Source of the DNA: Ralstonia pickettii
GTDB taxonomy: Bacteria > Pseudomonadota > Gammaproteobacteria > Burkholderiales > Burkholderiaceae
Direction: 5' to 3'
Assembly: GCF_016466415.2 (NCBI RefSeq)
Contig: NZ_CP066771.1
Coordinates: 3,224,001-3,288,000, forward strand
Length of the DNA stretch: 64,000 nt
The notes under the pieces were generated by a model. The model saw nothing but the letters and a program-made list of their open reading frames with translations, was not told where the DNA came from and searched no databases. The position numbers and the translations under genes were made by a program. Below, in pieces: positions 44,554 through 53,961 of the stretch. Positions within the stretch are counted from its first letter, which is position 1. Every line of letters begins with the position of its first letter.

Positions 44554-44765
44554 CGCTGAACGTCACCCTCAACGACCTGTCGCTGGCCCTGCCTTTGGGC
44601 AGCACGCTGGCCGACGCCATTGGTGCGGCCACGCCGCAACTGCAGATCGCGCCGCCATTTGCCGCATCCGTGAATGGCGATTTCGTGCCCAAGGCGCGCC
44701 ATGCGCAGCACGCGCTCAAGACAGGCGACCGCATTGCACTCGTGCAGCCCGTCGTGGGCGGCTAG
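44550..44765 (+). CDS. thiS: Sulfur carrier protein ThiS
   Basis: 71 residues with a ubiquitin-like fold and the required C-terminal Gly-Gly (VQPVVGG), which is thiocarboxylated to carry sulfur to the thiazole. It starts inside the thiO stop codon and ends 9 bp before thiG. The ThiF/MoeB-type adenylyltransferase needed to charge it is not in the window. Confidence 0.95.
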   Translation: MTLNVTLNDLSLALPLGSTLADAIGAATPQLQIAPPFAASVNGDFVPKARHAQHALKTGDRIALVQPVVGG

Positions 44766-44774
44766 GAGTCTTCG

Positions 44775-45602
44775 ATGACCACTACGAACCTGTCCGCCGT
44801 GACTGACCCACTGCGCCTCTACGACGAAACCTTCTCCTCGCGCCTGCTGCTCGGCACGGCACGTTACCCGTCGCCGCAATCGCTGGAAGACGCCGTGCGT
44901 GTTTCCAACCCGGCCATGCTGACGGTGGCGCTGCGCCGCCAGAGCGCGGGCTCGCCCGAGGGCGGCGCCGGCTTCTGGAAGATGCTGCGCGAACTCGGCG
45001 TGCCGGTGCTGCCGAACACCGCTGGCTGCTATTCCGCCGACGAGGCTTATACCCTCGCGCAAATGTCGCGCGAAGTGTTCGAGACCGACTGGATCAAGCT
45101 CGAAGTCATCGGCGACGACTACACGCTGCAGCCCGACACGCTCGCGCTGCCGGCTGCGGCCGAACGCCTCATCCGCGACGGCTTCAAGGTCCTGCCGTAC
45201 TGCACCGAAGACCTCGTGCTGTGCCGCCGCCTGCTCGACGTCGGCTGCCAGGCGCTGATGCCGTGGGCCGCACCCATCGGCACCGGCCGCGGGCCCACCA
45301 ACCCGTACGGCCTGCGCCTGCTGCGCGAGCGCCTGCCCAACGTACCGCTCATCGTCGATGCGGGCCTGGGTGTGCCGTCGCACGCGACACAGGTGATGGA
45401 ATGGGGCTACGACGCCGTGCTGCTCAACACCGCTGTCGCCCAAGCCGGCGACCCGGTCGCGATGGCGCAGGCGTTTGCGTTGGCCACGCAGGCCGGTCGC
45501 CTTGCACGGCTGTCCGGCCCGATGCCTGAGCGTGATGTCGCGCAGGCCAGCACGCCGGTTGTTGGGTTGCCGTTCTGGCATGCCGAAGAGAGAAGCGCAT
45601 GA
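44775..45602 (+). CDS. thiG: Thiazole synthase ThiG
   Basis: 275 residues of TIM-barrel type. The Schiff-base Lys lies in [19 protein letters not shown]. Other conserved stretches are [38 protein letters not shown] and [20 protein letters not shown]. It condenses DXP, dehydroglycine and ThiS-thiocarboxylate. The 3' end overlaps thiE by 4 bp. Confidence 0.97.
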   Translation: MTTTNLSAVTDPLRLYDETFSSRLLLGTARYPSPQSLEDAVRVSNPAMLTVALRRQSAGSPEGGAGFWKMLRELGVPVLPNTAGCYSADEAYTLAQMSREVFETDWIKLEVIGDDYTLQPDTLALPAAAERLIRDGFKVLPYCTEDLVLCRRLLDVGCQALMPWAAPIGTGRGPTNPYGLRLLRERLPNVPLIVDAGLGVPSHATQVMEWGYDAVLLNTAVAQAGDPVAMAQAFALATQAGRLARLSGPMPERDVAQASTPVVGLPFWHAEERSA

Positions 45603-46753
45603 GCCTGTCTGCCTTGCGTTTTTCCGCTGCGTGGCCGGAAGCGGCCGCGCTTGCCGCACAGATCGTCGATCGCCATGCGGAGGCCTTTGGCCGCGCGTCG
45701 CATGCCTGGAGCGTGACCGACCGTGCTGACGAAGCCACGAGCGCCGCCACGGTCCTGCTGACAACGGATGCGGGGCAAGCCGAACGCGCGCGCTCCGCTG
45801 GCGCCGCGGTTGTGCTGACGGCAGTGGAAGGCGACCTGCTCATCGACACTGTGCACGATCGCCTCGGCACGTACCGCTTCACGTCTGCGGCGCAGGGCGA
45901 TGCATTCGATGCGCGCTTCGTCGCCGTCTTCGGTGCGGCACTGGCGCTGGCATTCGAACCGCGCGATGCGCTATGCGTGGCGCGCGCGTGGATCGCCGAA
46001 GCGAATGCCGATGCGCTGGCCTGGCCCACGCAATTTGATGCCTTGCCCCGCGTGCTCGAACCGGCGTTGCCGTGCCCGACCGCAGCGGACCTTGCCTTTG
46101 CGCTGGGCCCGACGCAACTGGGCGTCTACGCTGTCGTGCCGGATGCGGACTGGGTGGCGCGCCTCGTCGCGCTCAAGGTGCCGACGGTGCAATTGCGCTT
46201 CAAGTCGGACGACGCGCAAGCCGTGGTCGACCAGGTGCGCCGGGCAGAAGCCGCAGCGCGCGGCAGCGCCACGCGCCTGTTCATCAACGACCACTGGCAA
46301 GTCGCGCTTGACGTGTACACGCAGGCGCCCAACAGCGGCATCTACGGCATTCACCTCGGCCAGGAAGACATCGACGAAGCTGACCTGGTGGCGATTCGCT
46401 CGGCCGGACTTCGCCTTGGCATCAGCACGCACGGCTTTGCCGAAATGCTGCGCGTCGCCCCGCTGAACCCGAGCTACCTTGCGCTCGGCGCTGTGTTTGC
46501 CACGCCCACCAAGACCATGCCGACCGTGCCGCAGGGCCTCGGCCGACTGTTCGCCTACGCGGCGGCCATGCGCACGCGCGAGCCCGCACCGGCGCTGGTG
46601 GCCATCGGCGGCATCGATCTGGCAGCGATGCCGCGCGTGCTGGAATCGGGCGTGGGCTCCGTGGCGGTGGTGCGCGCCATCACCCAGGCGGCCGATGTGC
46701 CGGCTGCGGTGGATGCCCTGCAAGCGACGTTCGCGGCGCACGTGCGCGCGTAA
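45599..46753 (+). CDS. thiE: Thiamine-phosphate synthase ThiE with extra N-terminal domain
   Basis: 384 residues, about 165 longer than a standard ThiE. The C-terminal part (about 166-384) is a complete Thi[59 protein letters not shown] and [11 protein letters not shown]. It couples HMP-PP to thiazole phosphate. The N-terminal part ends with [20 protein letters not shown], close to the GAGDxF signature of the ribokinase/ThiD fold, so it may be a decayed ThiD-like domain. Starts within the thiG stop region (ATGA). Confidence 0.92.
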   Translation: MSLSALRFSAAWPEAAALAAQIVDRHAEAFGRASHAWSVTDRADEATSAATVLLTTDAGQAERARSAGAAVVLTAVEGDLLIDTVHDRLGTYRFTSAAQGDAFDARFVAVFGAALALAFEPRDALCVARAWIAEANADALAWPTQFDALPRVLEPALPCPTAADLAFALGPTQLGVYAVVPDADWVARLVALKVPTVQLRFKSDDAQAVVDQVRRAEAAARGSATRLFINDHWQVALDVYTQAPNSGIYGIHLGQEDIDEADLVAIRSAGLRLGISTHGFAEMLRVAPLNPSYLALGAVFATPTKTMPTVPQGLGRLFAYAAAMRTREPAPALVAIGGIDLAAMPRVLESGVGSVAVVRAITQAADVPAAVDALQATFAAHVRA

Positions 46754-46875
46754 GCATCGTCCGCCGCACGTCGGTGCGCTTGCGCCGCGCACCCGCGCTT
46801 TTGCTGACCTATCCTGTTCGTGCGCCGCTGCGGTCGCCGCAGCGGCTTTCCAACACACGCTGCAGGAGACAAGAC

Positions 46876-47355
46876 ATGGCGGTCCAGCCCATCCCTGAGG
46901 GTTACCACAGCGTCACCCCGTACCTGAGCATCAAAGGCGCCGCGCGCGCCCTCGATTTCTACAAGCAGGCCTTCGGCGCCACCGAGCTCGTTCGCATGGA
47001 TGGGCCCAACGGCACCATCGCGCACGCTGAAATACGCATCGGCGATTCCCCCATCATGATGTCGGACGAAGCGCCGGACACGGTCTGCGCCAGCCCCGAC
47101 ACGCTGCAGAGCACGTCAGTGGGACTGATGATCTACGTGCCCAACGTCGACGCCGTGTTCGCCAATGCCCTGAAGGCGGGCGGCACGGAAGTCCGTCCTG
47201 TGGTGGACCAGTTCTACGGCGACCGCTCCGGCACGCTTAAAGACCCGTTCGGTCACGTGTGGACGGTGTCTACGCATGTGGAAGACGTGGCGCCCGACGA
47301 GATGGCCAGGCGCATGGAGAAGTGGACGAAGGAACAGGCAGCAGCGTCGGCCTGA
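46876..47355 (+). CDS. PhnB-like VOC-family protein
   Basis: 159 residues. It starts PEGYHSVTPYLSIKGAARAL and contains FYKQAFGATELVRMDGPNGT, IAHAEIRIGDSPIMMSDE and DPFGHVWTVSTHVEDVAPDE, the glyoxalase/bleomycin-resistance (PhnB) pattern. No enzymatic role is established for this subgroup. AGGAGAC precedes the ATG. It lies 120 bp downstream of thiE, probably a separate unit with its own terminator. Confidence 0.88.
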   Translation: MAVQPIPEGYHSVTPYLSIKGAARALDFYKQAFGATELVRMDGPNGTIAHAEIRIGDSPIMMSDEAPDTVCASPDTLQSTSVGLMIYVPNVDAVFANALKAGGTEVRPVVDQFYGDRSGTLKDPFGHVWTVSTHVEDVAPDEMARRMEKWTKEQAAASA

Positions 47356-47372
47356 TATCGGCAGCCTTCAAG

Positions 47373-47405
47373 AAAAAAGCGCGGATGAGAGCCGCGCTTT
47401 TTTTT
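47373..47405 (+). terminator. Rho-independent terminator
   Basis: AAAAAAGCGCGG pairs with CCGCGCTTTTTT around an ATGAGAG loop and ends in nine T residues. It starts 18 bp after the PhnB-like gene. It isolates the following T6SS lipase locus transcriptionally. Confidence 0.9.
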
Positions 47406-47578
47406 GTTCCTGCATTCCAGACTAGCTGCCGCGCCAAACATATCCCGTCGTTGTTCATCGCGTGCATGCCTCGGGACGAAAAAGTCAAAGAGTGTTGAGT
47501 GAGGTCGATTTCGTGCGCGACGCTCGGACACTGGTGGAGCTGTGTGCATTTGCATCTTCCACCCTGAGGTCCTGCACG

Positions 47579-49972
47579 ATGACTATCCCTGAACAGGCTC
47601 TGCCCGAAACTACCGTCACCGCCCGCCGCCGCTCGTTCTACGGCATCAAGGTGACGGATATCACCCTACCCGGCAGCCCATGCCGCACCGTCGTCCACCC
47701 CGCGCCACTGCCCGGCGTCATCATCTTCGTCCATGGCGTCAACTCCACCGGCGAATGGTTTGATGCCGCAGAGGAAGGCCTTTGCAAGGGGCTCAATGCC
47801 CGCCTGCAACGCAACGACGAACAGGTCGCCTATCCCAAGGAGAGTGGCAAGCTTCGCCCCATGCGCTATACAGCCGAATTGACGGAAGACGGCTATATAC
47901 GCCGCGACCTCAAAGCCAACACCTTCATTGAACCGGGCAGCGGCACCAGCCCCGTCATCCGTTTTCGCTGGGGCTACAAAGCCAGCAGCGAGGACGTCGT
48001 CCAGGAAGACGGCACCATCCGCAATGAGCTTGCCAGCGTGGGTGGCAATATCCTGCTCGACGAGAAAAACGCCTGGGGCGGCGGTCCGTTCGTCAATGGC
48101 GCCTCCGCTCTGCCGGATCTGTTCGGCAAGGGCACCGACAGCGAAGTGTTGGGCGGTCTGTTTGAGCTCCAGCACCTGCAAACCAGCGACCGTCAGATCT
48201 ACAGCGCGCCCACGCGCCACTACCAGGCCTTTGCCGCGTGGCGGTTAGCCAAGCTGGTCGCTCGTATCCGGGAGTTACACCGCGACATTTTCGAACGCGA
48301 TTGTCCCATCACCGTCGTCTGCCACAGCCAGGGCAACATGGTGGGCTTGGCTTCTGCCTACTTCGGCGCCAACCACCGCGAGTTCCAATCATTGGGCGTA
48401 GCCGACACCTACGTCCTCGCCAACCCGCCATACAGCCTGCGTGGTAGCCGCCTGGATAACTTCAGCCAATTCGACGGCGCAGGCCGCGTTACCTACGACG
48501 CGCGCGTTGCCGGCCTCAAGGGCTTCTTCAACATCGTGCGCCACTTCCAGGCCCGGGCCCAGCACTACAGCCACCACGCCGTGGACCAGCTCGGATTCAA
48601 CGCGTGCCCCCAGAATGGCGACACCCCGCGCACTGCCGCCCAGGACAGCGCAGACCACCAGACCCGCGGGCGCGTCTTCCTCTATTGCTGCCCGCACGAC
48701 CGCGTCATCTCCGTCTCACCCGTCCAAGGCATGGGCTGGCTTGGCTTGAACGACAAGGATGTGCAAGCCACCGGGGCACAGGGCATTCTGTTCCAACGCG
48801 TCTGGGCGCAAACCAAGCCGGGCACGCCGTACAAGGTGGGTGCAGAACCGGGCTACCGCTACCGTTATTGGCACGACACCATCGGCGCCACGCCGGCCGA
48901 TGTGGGCAGCGGCTGGGATGACACCGCCGGCACCTTCAAACCGAGGAACACCAACCCCACCTTCTGGACGCCGTCCCCTGACACCGCGGGTGTTTCCTTC
49001 GCCAGAATCTGGGGCGATTCGCGCAAGAGCATTTGGGGCAAGCTTGTCGCCAGCGCTGCCGGCGTTCCGATCCAAGCCCTCATGTGGGGTGGCCAAGCCG
49101 TCAAGGGCGCCACCAACGTCAATGCCGACCCAGCGGATGACTGGACGGTGCTCGTCAACGCCCCCAAGGTGCCAAGCGGTGGCATCGTACCCCAGGCCGT
49201 CTACCTGCCGCACGGCGAGCCTCGACCCGGCGAGATCTCGCATCCGGATGGCGTGCGCACCATGGGCCCCTTCAACCAGCACAAGGAATCGGCCAGCGAT
49301 GCACTGAACCGCAAGCGGAGCATCCCTGAAGGGCAGTTCGACCCCTACGCCGAGCAGCGCAAGAGCGGCCGCGGCAACGCCACCAGCGAAGCCGCCATGC
49401 GCTACGACCAGAACGCCGGGGTGCGCCAGCGCGCGCGGCGCGAAATCTACAACGATGACGGCACCGCCAGGAAGGGCGTGCCCTTTGCGGAAGGCGATGT
49501 CGAGAAGATGAACGCCGCACAACACCACACCTTGCGTGGCACGAAGTTCGGCGCTTTCGAACAGCAAGAGCGCACGGCCTTGATGAAGGACGGCGAAGAC
49601 GCGCAGGCCACCAACCACTCCACCATCCTCACCAACGCCATGCATGCGGAACATGTGCTCGCCTATGACGTGGACGTGGGCCTGTGCCACTTCGATGAGC
49701 TGCTGATGAACCAGTTGCGGCGGATGGCGGATTGGCGGTGGTGTAGCCCTGTGGAGGATGACGAATACCCGCCGGGCCGCGATTCCGAGTCGGACGATGA
49801 GTTCACTTACTACAACACCAAAGAGGCGCTCTATCGGGGGAGCGCACTGGCCAAACACGAGCTGCTGGATGCCAATCAAGGGGCAGTTAAGGCCATCGGC
49901 ATTCCTGACGCGCGCAACCCGGGGCGCTTTGATGCCCACCACATGCCGCCAGACGGACCACGCTACGCCTGA
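47579..49972 (+). CDS. T6SS phospholipase effector, Tle3 family
   Basis: 797 residues from ATG 47579. There is no Sec signal. The alpha/beta-hydrolase core begins GVIIFVHGVNSTGEWFDAAE (oxyanion region) and has nucleophile Ser250 in TVVCHSQGNMVGLA. The long C-terminal region (KRSIPEGQFDPYAEQRKSGR, NHSTILTNAMHAEHVLAYDV) is typical of large Tle3 effectors. Tle3 acts on membrane phospholipids in the target periplasm. The next gene, 9 bp downstream, is Tla3-like. No vgrG or PAAR gene adjoins, so spike loading must use a VgrG encoded elsewhere, possibly the one at 57.4 kb. Confidence 0.82.
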   Translation: MTIPEQALPETTVTARRRSFYGIKVTDITLPGSPCRTVVHPAPLPGVIIFVHGVNSTGEWFDAAEEGLCKGLNARLQRNDEQVAYPKESGKLRPMRYTAELTEDGYIRRDLKANTFIEPGSGTSPVIRFRWGYKASSEDVVQEDGTIRNELASVGGNILLDEKNAWGGGPFVNGASALPDLFGKGTDSEVLGGLFELQHLQTSDRQIYSAPTRHYQAFAAWRLAKLVARIRELHRDIFERDCPITVVCHSQGNMVGLASAYFGANHREFQSLGVADTYVLANPPYSLRGSRLDNFSQFDGAGRVTYDARVAGLKGFFNIVRHFQARAQHYSHHAVDQLGFNACPQNGDTPRTAAQDSADHQTRGRVFLYCCPHDRVISVSPVQGMGWLGLNDKDVQATGAQGILFQRVWAQTKPGTPYKVGAEPGYRYRYWHDTIGATPADVGSGWDDTAGTFKPRNTNPTFWTPSPDTAGVSFARIWGDSRKSIWGKLVASAAGVPIQALMWGGQAVKGATNVNADPADDWTVLVNAPKVPSGGIVPQAVYLPHGEPRPGEISHPDGVRTMGPFNQHKESASDALNRKRSIPEGQFDPYAEQRKSGRGNATSEAAMRYDQNAGVRQRARREIYNDDGTARKGVPFAEGDVEKMNAAQHHTLRGTKFGAFEQQERTALMKDGEDAQATNHSTILTNAMHAEHVLAYDVDVGLCHFDELLMNQLRRMADWRWCSPVEDDEYPPGRDSESDDEFTYYNTKEALYRGSALAKHELLDANQGAVKAIGIPDARNPGRFDAHHMPPDGPRYA

Positions 49973-49981
49973 GGAACCCAC

Positions 49982-51580
49982 ATGCGCGATTCATTTCATC
50001 TCATCGCTTACAGGCGTGCCGCCACCCACGCGCTGGCCGCCGCCTGCCTGTTGCTTACTGCCTGTCAATCCGGAGTCCAGATGCCCACCAATAAAACCTA
50101 CTATCGCCAGCCCATCGCCTGGCCGCGCATGCAAACGCAAGCAGAACAAGGTGATCCGGGTCGGGCGCCTGCCGCTGTCCTGCTTGGGGTGCAATGGCTT
50201 AATCCGCTGATGTGGCGGGACTACCCGACCCAATGGAATCTGCTGTGGGCACAAGGGCTCGCACAGCCCAATGACGACGACCTGCAAGCGAAGCGCTTCA
50301 AGCTGGGCGATGCAGTGGGGCAAGTCACCAATGGCGTCGCCCGCTACAAGCAGCTGGAGGATTTGCCGCACGTGAAGCGTGACAAATTCGCGACGGCGTT
50401 AAGCGATTTGATTACTGCTCCGCTGAACACTTTTAACGACTACCTCGAGAACCCGAACTACTTCTATTCCCTCAAGCGGGGTACCAGCCGCCCTAACTAC
50501 TTCGACCCAAACGTGTTCTTTGGACTGCCGCGCGAGTGGTTGAACACGCCCACGTACTTCAACGCCAATCCGAAGGACACCGGCTTGGATGCCATGCTCC
50601 GCGAGCAACGGGAGATGGGGGTTCCGGCGCCAAGCTACCTTGCCTATGACGCTGCCCACGCTGAAGAGCGCATGCGCGACTACTGGGTCACGCTGCACAA
50701 AGACCGGGAGGGGAAAACTGTGCGTGGTACCCGCGTCCTTCCGTCCATGATCATTGGAGAACGCACCCTGTCACTGCTGGCCGTGCGTCGCCTTGTGTTT
50801 CATGAAATTGCGCGGGACTCACAAGCCAGGAGCATGCTGCTCAACCCCGAAGGCAAGTTGCCCAACGTCACGGTGTCAGCAGGCGACACGAACGTGGGTT
50901 TCTACAACCTCCAAGACGCCCTCAAGTTCCTGGCGCAACACCCTGACAAGTTGGCGTGGGTATGGAACGTAGACGCCCCCAACTACCCGATGGGCGAGCA
51001 GACCAATGAGAACACCGCCCTACTGATCCTCGGCCACCCGAGTGCCGACTGGGGCTACACAGCACTGGCCTCGATCTACACCCCGCATCAGCACCAAGGC
51101 GCCATTGGAAACAAGGCGGCCAACCCCGGTGGGGCATGGACGGGGCTCATGCAAGCTGTGCAAGCGCAGGCCGCAGCACAGCATCCGGTCGAGCGCGTCT
51201 ACTACGACGTGCCAAAGCATGCCGGCAATGTCACCTCGTTGATGGGGCCGCTGCGCGCCGCGATTCACCAGCAGTGGCCTGACCTCGACCAGATCGCCAA
51301 CGTGTACAGCGTGGCTGAACACATGGAAGGCCCGGCCCGGGCTGCAAGCTTTGCTGTCAATGCCGCGTTTGCGGCAGCGTACGCAAACCAGAGCGGCAAG
51401 AGCGCCGTCGTCACCAGCGTGGCCGATGCGACCGATAGCTGGGCAGTGCTGATCGGGCCGCCGCCGGGCTGGCAACCCAAGCCGCAGGTGACGTACTGGC
51501 CGCGTGCACGAGGCGAGAACCGGGCGTATTGGGCGTGGTTTGGGGAGCGGACCGACAGCAATAAGGCCAACGTCCAATGA
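49982..51580 (+). CDS. Tla3-like (DUF2875) lipoprotein, Tle3 partner
   Basis: 532 residues. The N-terminal hydrophobic segment ends in a lipobox, LLLTACQSG (Cys near 28), so it is predicted to be an exported lipoprotein. The body is long and aromatic-rich (WPRMQTQAEQGDPGRAPAAV, LLGVQWLNPLMWRDYPTQWN, VYYDVPKHAGNVTSLMGPLR) and resembles the DUF2875/Tla3 proteins encoded beside tle3 in Pseudomonas and Burkholderiales. Tla3 helps load Tle3 onto VgrG. The lipobox also allows an immunity role, as no separate Tli3 gene is seen. The assignment rests on gene order and remembered family features. Confidence 0.65.
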   Translation: MRDSFHLIAYRRAATHALAAACLLLTACQSGVQMPTNKTYYRQPIAWPRMQTQAEQGDPGRAPAAVLLGVQWLNPLMWRDYPTQWNLLWAQGLAQPNDDDLQAKRFKLGDAVGQVTNGVARYKQLEDLPHVKRDKFATALSDLITAPLNTFNDYLENPNYFYSLKRGTSRPNYFDPNVFFGLPREWLNTPTYFNANPKDTGLDAMLREQREMGVPAPSYLAYDAAHAEERMRDYWVTLHKDREGKTVRGTRVLPSMIIGERTLSLLAVRRLVFHEIARDSQARSMLLNPEGKLPNVTVSAGDTNVGFYNLQDALKFLAQHPDKLAWVWNVDAPNYPMGEQTNENTALLILGHPSADWGYTALASIYTPHQHQGAIGNKAANPGGAWTGLMQAVQAQAAAQHPVERVYYDVPKHAGNVTSLMGPLRAAIHQQWPDLDQIANVYSVAEHMEGPARAASFAVNAAFAAAYANQSGKSAVVTSVADATDSWAVLIGPPPGWQPKPQVTYWPRARGENRAYWAWFGERTDSNKANVQ

Positions 51581-51598
51581 AACCGGCACGAGACAGGT

Positions 51599-51958
51599 TC
51601 AACGCGGCTGACACGTCACCTGCACATTGTTCACATCGCCATTGACCCTGCCGTTGCCATTCGTCACCACACAGTTGGCCGACGCGGGCTGCGTGCTGAT
51701 CGTCACCACATAGCTGCCGTCGAACGGCACCAGCCCGCCAAACACGAACGGGCCGTTGGCGGCCAGCGTGAGCGAATCGCGGCCGTTGTTGAGCAATACG
51801 ATCGACTGGCCGCCAGGCAGCCCGGACAACGTGCCGCCAATCGAGAAGGCGCTGCCGATAGGCGAGCCGAGGCTGATGTAGCCATTGCAGGCACCAAGCA
51901 GCGAGCACAGCGCGGCCACCGGAAGGCAGCGAACCAGCATGAGCGGCAGGCGTTTCAT
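51599..51958 (-). CDS. Small lipoprotein with one beta-repeat domain
   Basis: 119 residues from ATG 51958 with GGGAG upstream. A lipobox (SLLGACNG) predicts acylation. The rest, GGTLSGLPGGQSIVLLNNGR, LTLAANGPFVFGGLVPFDGS and VTISTQPASANCVVTNGNG, matches a beta-rich repeat module found in multiple copies in large surface proteins; here there is one copy. It is convergent with the Tla3-like gene and 14 bp downstream of thiD on the same strand. Confidence 0.75.
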   Translation of the reverse strand: MKRLPLMLVRCLPVAALCSLLGACNGYISLGSPIGSAFSIGGTLSGLPGGQSIVLLNNGRDSLTLAANGPFVFGGLVPFDGSYVVTISTQPASANCVVTNGNGRVNGDVNNVQVTCQPR

Positions 51959-51972
51959 GGCGGCTCCCCTGA

Positions 51973-52884
51973 TCAGTCTTCGTCGACATCCACTTCGAGC
52001 GAACGCGGTGCTGCGAGCGGCCGCGGCGCGAACCCGTGGTTCAACGGACCGGCGCCCCGCCCGAGCGCCAGGTGGCGGCCGGCACCGATGGCGTGCAGCA
52101 GGTAATCGAGCGAGGCTTCGATGGCCGCTTCCAGCGCATCGCCACGCGCCAGGTGGGCTGCAATGGCGGCGGACAGCGTGCAGCCCGTGCCGTGCGTGTG
52201 CGGCGTGTCGATGTAGGTGTGGGCGTAGATGCGCTCGGCGCCGTCGGCGGTGACGAGCACGTCTTGCAGCACGCCGTCTTCGCCGGCGGTAGACGCGCCG
52301 GCCAGGTGCCCACCCTTGAGCAGCACGGCGCGGGGCCCAAGCGCCAGCAGGTCGCGCGCGGCGGGCAGCATGTCGTCGGCCGTGCGCACTTGTCGGCCAA
52401 GTAGCGCGCTGGCTTCCGGCAGGTTGGGCGTGACGAGCAGCGCGCGCGGGAACAACCACTTCGCCATCGCCTGTGCCGTGGCATCGCTGCCGAGTTGCGC
52501 GCCGCTGGTGCTGACCATGACGGGATCGACGACGAGGTTGGCGATTGGGTGGCGGTCTAGCGCAGAGAGGATGGCTTCCACCACCTGCGGCGTACCGAGC
52601 ATGCCGGTCTTGGCGGCGTCCACCCCAATGTCGCTTGCCACGGCGTCGATCTGCGCGGCGACGATGTCTGGGGTGAGCGATTCCACCGCCGTCACGCCCA
52701 GCGTGTTCTGCGCGGTGATAGCGGTGATGGCCGACATGCCGTAGCAGCCGAGCGCGGCAAACGTCTTCAGGTCAGCCTGGATGCCCGCGCCGCCGCCGCT
52801 GTCCGAACCGGCGATGGTGAGCACGCGCGGCACGTGCGAGGCGGGAGCGGCAAACGCAGCGAGGGTCGGGTCGGTGATCGTCAT
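51973..52884 (-). CDS. thiD: Hydroxymethylpyrimidine/phosphomethylpyrimidine kinase ThiD
   Basis: 303 residues. The ribokinase-fold motifs are TIAGSDSGGGAGIQADLKTF, TAITAQNTLGV, KTGMLGTPQVVEAI, VVDPVMVSTSGAQL and the anion hole HTHGTGCTLSAAIAAHLARG. It phosphorylates HMP and HMP-P to HMP-PP for ThiE. Short extra tails occur at both ends (16 residues before the core; acidic EVDVDED at the C terminus). It lies 5 kb from the thiC operon and has no thi box. Confidence 0.95.
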   Translation of the reverse strand: MTITDPTLAAFAAPASHVPRVLTIAGSDSGGGAGIQADLKTFAALGCYGMSAITAITAQNTLGVTAVESLTPDIVAAQIDAVASDIGVDAAKTGMLGTPQVVEAILSALDRHPIANLVVDPVMVSTSGAQLGSDATAQAMAKWLFPRALLVTPNLPEASALLGRQVRTADDMLPAARDLLALGPRAVLLKGGHLAGASTAGEDGVLQDVLVTADGAERIYAHTYIDTPHTHGTGCTLSAAIAAHLARGDALEAAIEASLDYLLHAIGAGRHLALGRGAGPLNHGFAPRPLAAPRSLEVDVDED

Positions 52885-52976
52885 GTCGTGCGAATGTTTG
52901 GGGGGTGTTTCGCACTATAGCGCTATCGCGGCCGGATCGATGTGCGGGGTCCTGAACCTGATTGGCGAGGGTTTCC

Positions 52977-53102
52977 GCCTCAAGCGCGAGGCTCAGACCG
53001 TGGAACGCGACGGTTTTTGGCTCGAACGCGAGGCTCTGACCGTCGAGCGCGACAGTTTTTGGCTCGAACGCGAGGCTCAGACCGTCGAACGCGACAGTTT
53101 CA
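52977..53102. repeat. Tandem repeat, 42-bp unit, three copies
   Basis: Three 42-bp units (52977-53018, 53019-53060, 53061-53102) share GCTCGAACGCGAGGCTC and ACCGTCGAACGCGACAG, with a degenerate fourth copy following. The unit is a multiple of three, so it stays open as 14-residue repeats on both strands (plus: FWLEREALTVERDS; minus: SLAFEPKTVALDGQ). It lies between thiD and the gene at 53191. I do not assign a gene to it. Confidence 0.85.
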
Positions 53103-53190
53103 GCCTGACACGCCAGGGTCGCAGGATGGGACGCCGTGCCTTCAGGCTCGAACGCAACGTCCGGCCGCTCGAGCTGCAGACGGCGGCACT

Positions 53191-53886
53191 TCAGTCCATC
53201 AGGTCGGTGTAATCGGCGGCGGCGTAGCGTTGGGCGCGTTCCCACGGTGCGGCGGCGGGCGCCGGCAATGCCGTCACGCGCGTGAGCTTTCGTTGGGTGC
53301 CGGTGGCGTTGCGCGATTCCACGCGACGCGGGTATTGGCCGGCCACGTCCCAATCGACGGTGACGGTGCGCTCGCCCTGCGTCGAGCGGTAGGTCTGCAC
53401 GCCATTGCGTACCGGGCCTTCGGCGCGCATGCCTTTGAGCGCGGCCGGGTCGAGCAGGTGATACGCCGTCGCCCATGAACCGTCGAAGCCGATGTTGGAA
53501 TATTCGGCCGGTTCCACGGCGTAGTTTTTCTGCTGCGAGGCGCTCACCACGCGCACGGTCAGCGCGCCCCTGGCGTTGCGTTCGATCCAGCGCGGGGCGG
53601 TGTCGGTATCGGCGTGCTTGTGGCCGGCGTGGGGGTTGGCGTGGTCATGCTCGGCGTGCGCCGACGCGGGCGGCAGTTCGCGCGCGATCCAGACACGGTC
53701 GCCCTGGCGATAGACGCGCTCTGCAAAGCGGACGTCGCGCTGGATGCCGTCGGTGCCGAGCGACGACAGTCGGTGTTCGACGCGCAGGGCGGTCAGCGAG
53801 TTGGACGAAGCCGGCCCGGCGGCCTGTGCCGGGGCAGCGAGCGCAGCGAGGGCAAACGAAAACAGAATGCGGACAGATCGGGTCAT
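53191..53886 (-). CDS. His-rich exported protein linked to alkaline phosphatases
   Basis: 231 residues with a signal peptide (RILFSFALAALAAPAQAAG). A His/Asp-rich segment near 75-95 (HAEHDHANPHAGHKHADTDT) may bind metal such as Zn or Mg, the cofactors of the phosphatases encoded upstream. The remainder (VEPAEYSNIGFDGSWATAYH, TQGERTVTVDWDVAGQYPRR) is beta-rich. Third gene of the run 56831 to 53191 on one strand, with 75 bp spacing, so co-expression is plausible. Family not recognised. Confidence 0.7.
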   Translation of the reverse strand: MTRSVRILFSFALAALAAPAQAAGPASSNSLTALRVEHRLSSLGTDGIQRDVRFAERVYRQGDRVWIARELPPASAHAEHDHANPHAGHKHADTDTAPRWIERNARGALTVRVVSASQQKNYAVEPAEYSNIGFDGSWATAYHLLDPAALKGMRAEGPVRNGVQTYRSTQGERTVTVDWDVAGQYPRRVESRNATGTQRKLTRVTALPAPAAAPWERAQRYAAADYTDLMD

Positions 53887-53961
53887 ACGAATGCGGTCAG
53901 GCTGAAACGAAAAAAGCGCATGCCGACTGCCTCGGCATGCGCATCAATGGAAACGCAGGAA

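Noticed and set aside
52977-53102. CRISPR array
   Set aside because: The units are contiguous 42-bp tandem repeats with no unique spacers and no cas genes nearby.
52772-53476. 234-codon minus-strand ORF through the 42-bp repeats
   Set aside because: It overlaps the starts or ends of thiD and the gene at 53191 in another frame and lacks a ribosome site. The repeat is open on both strands, so openness alone is not evidence of coding.
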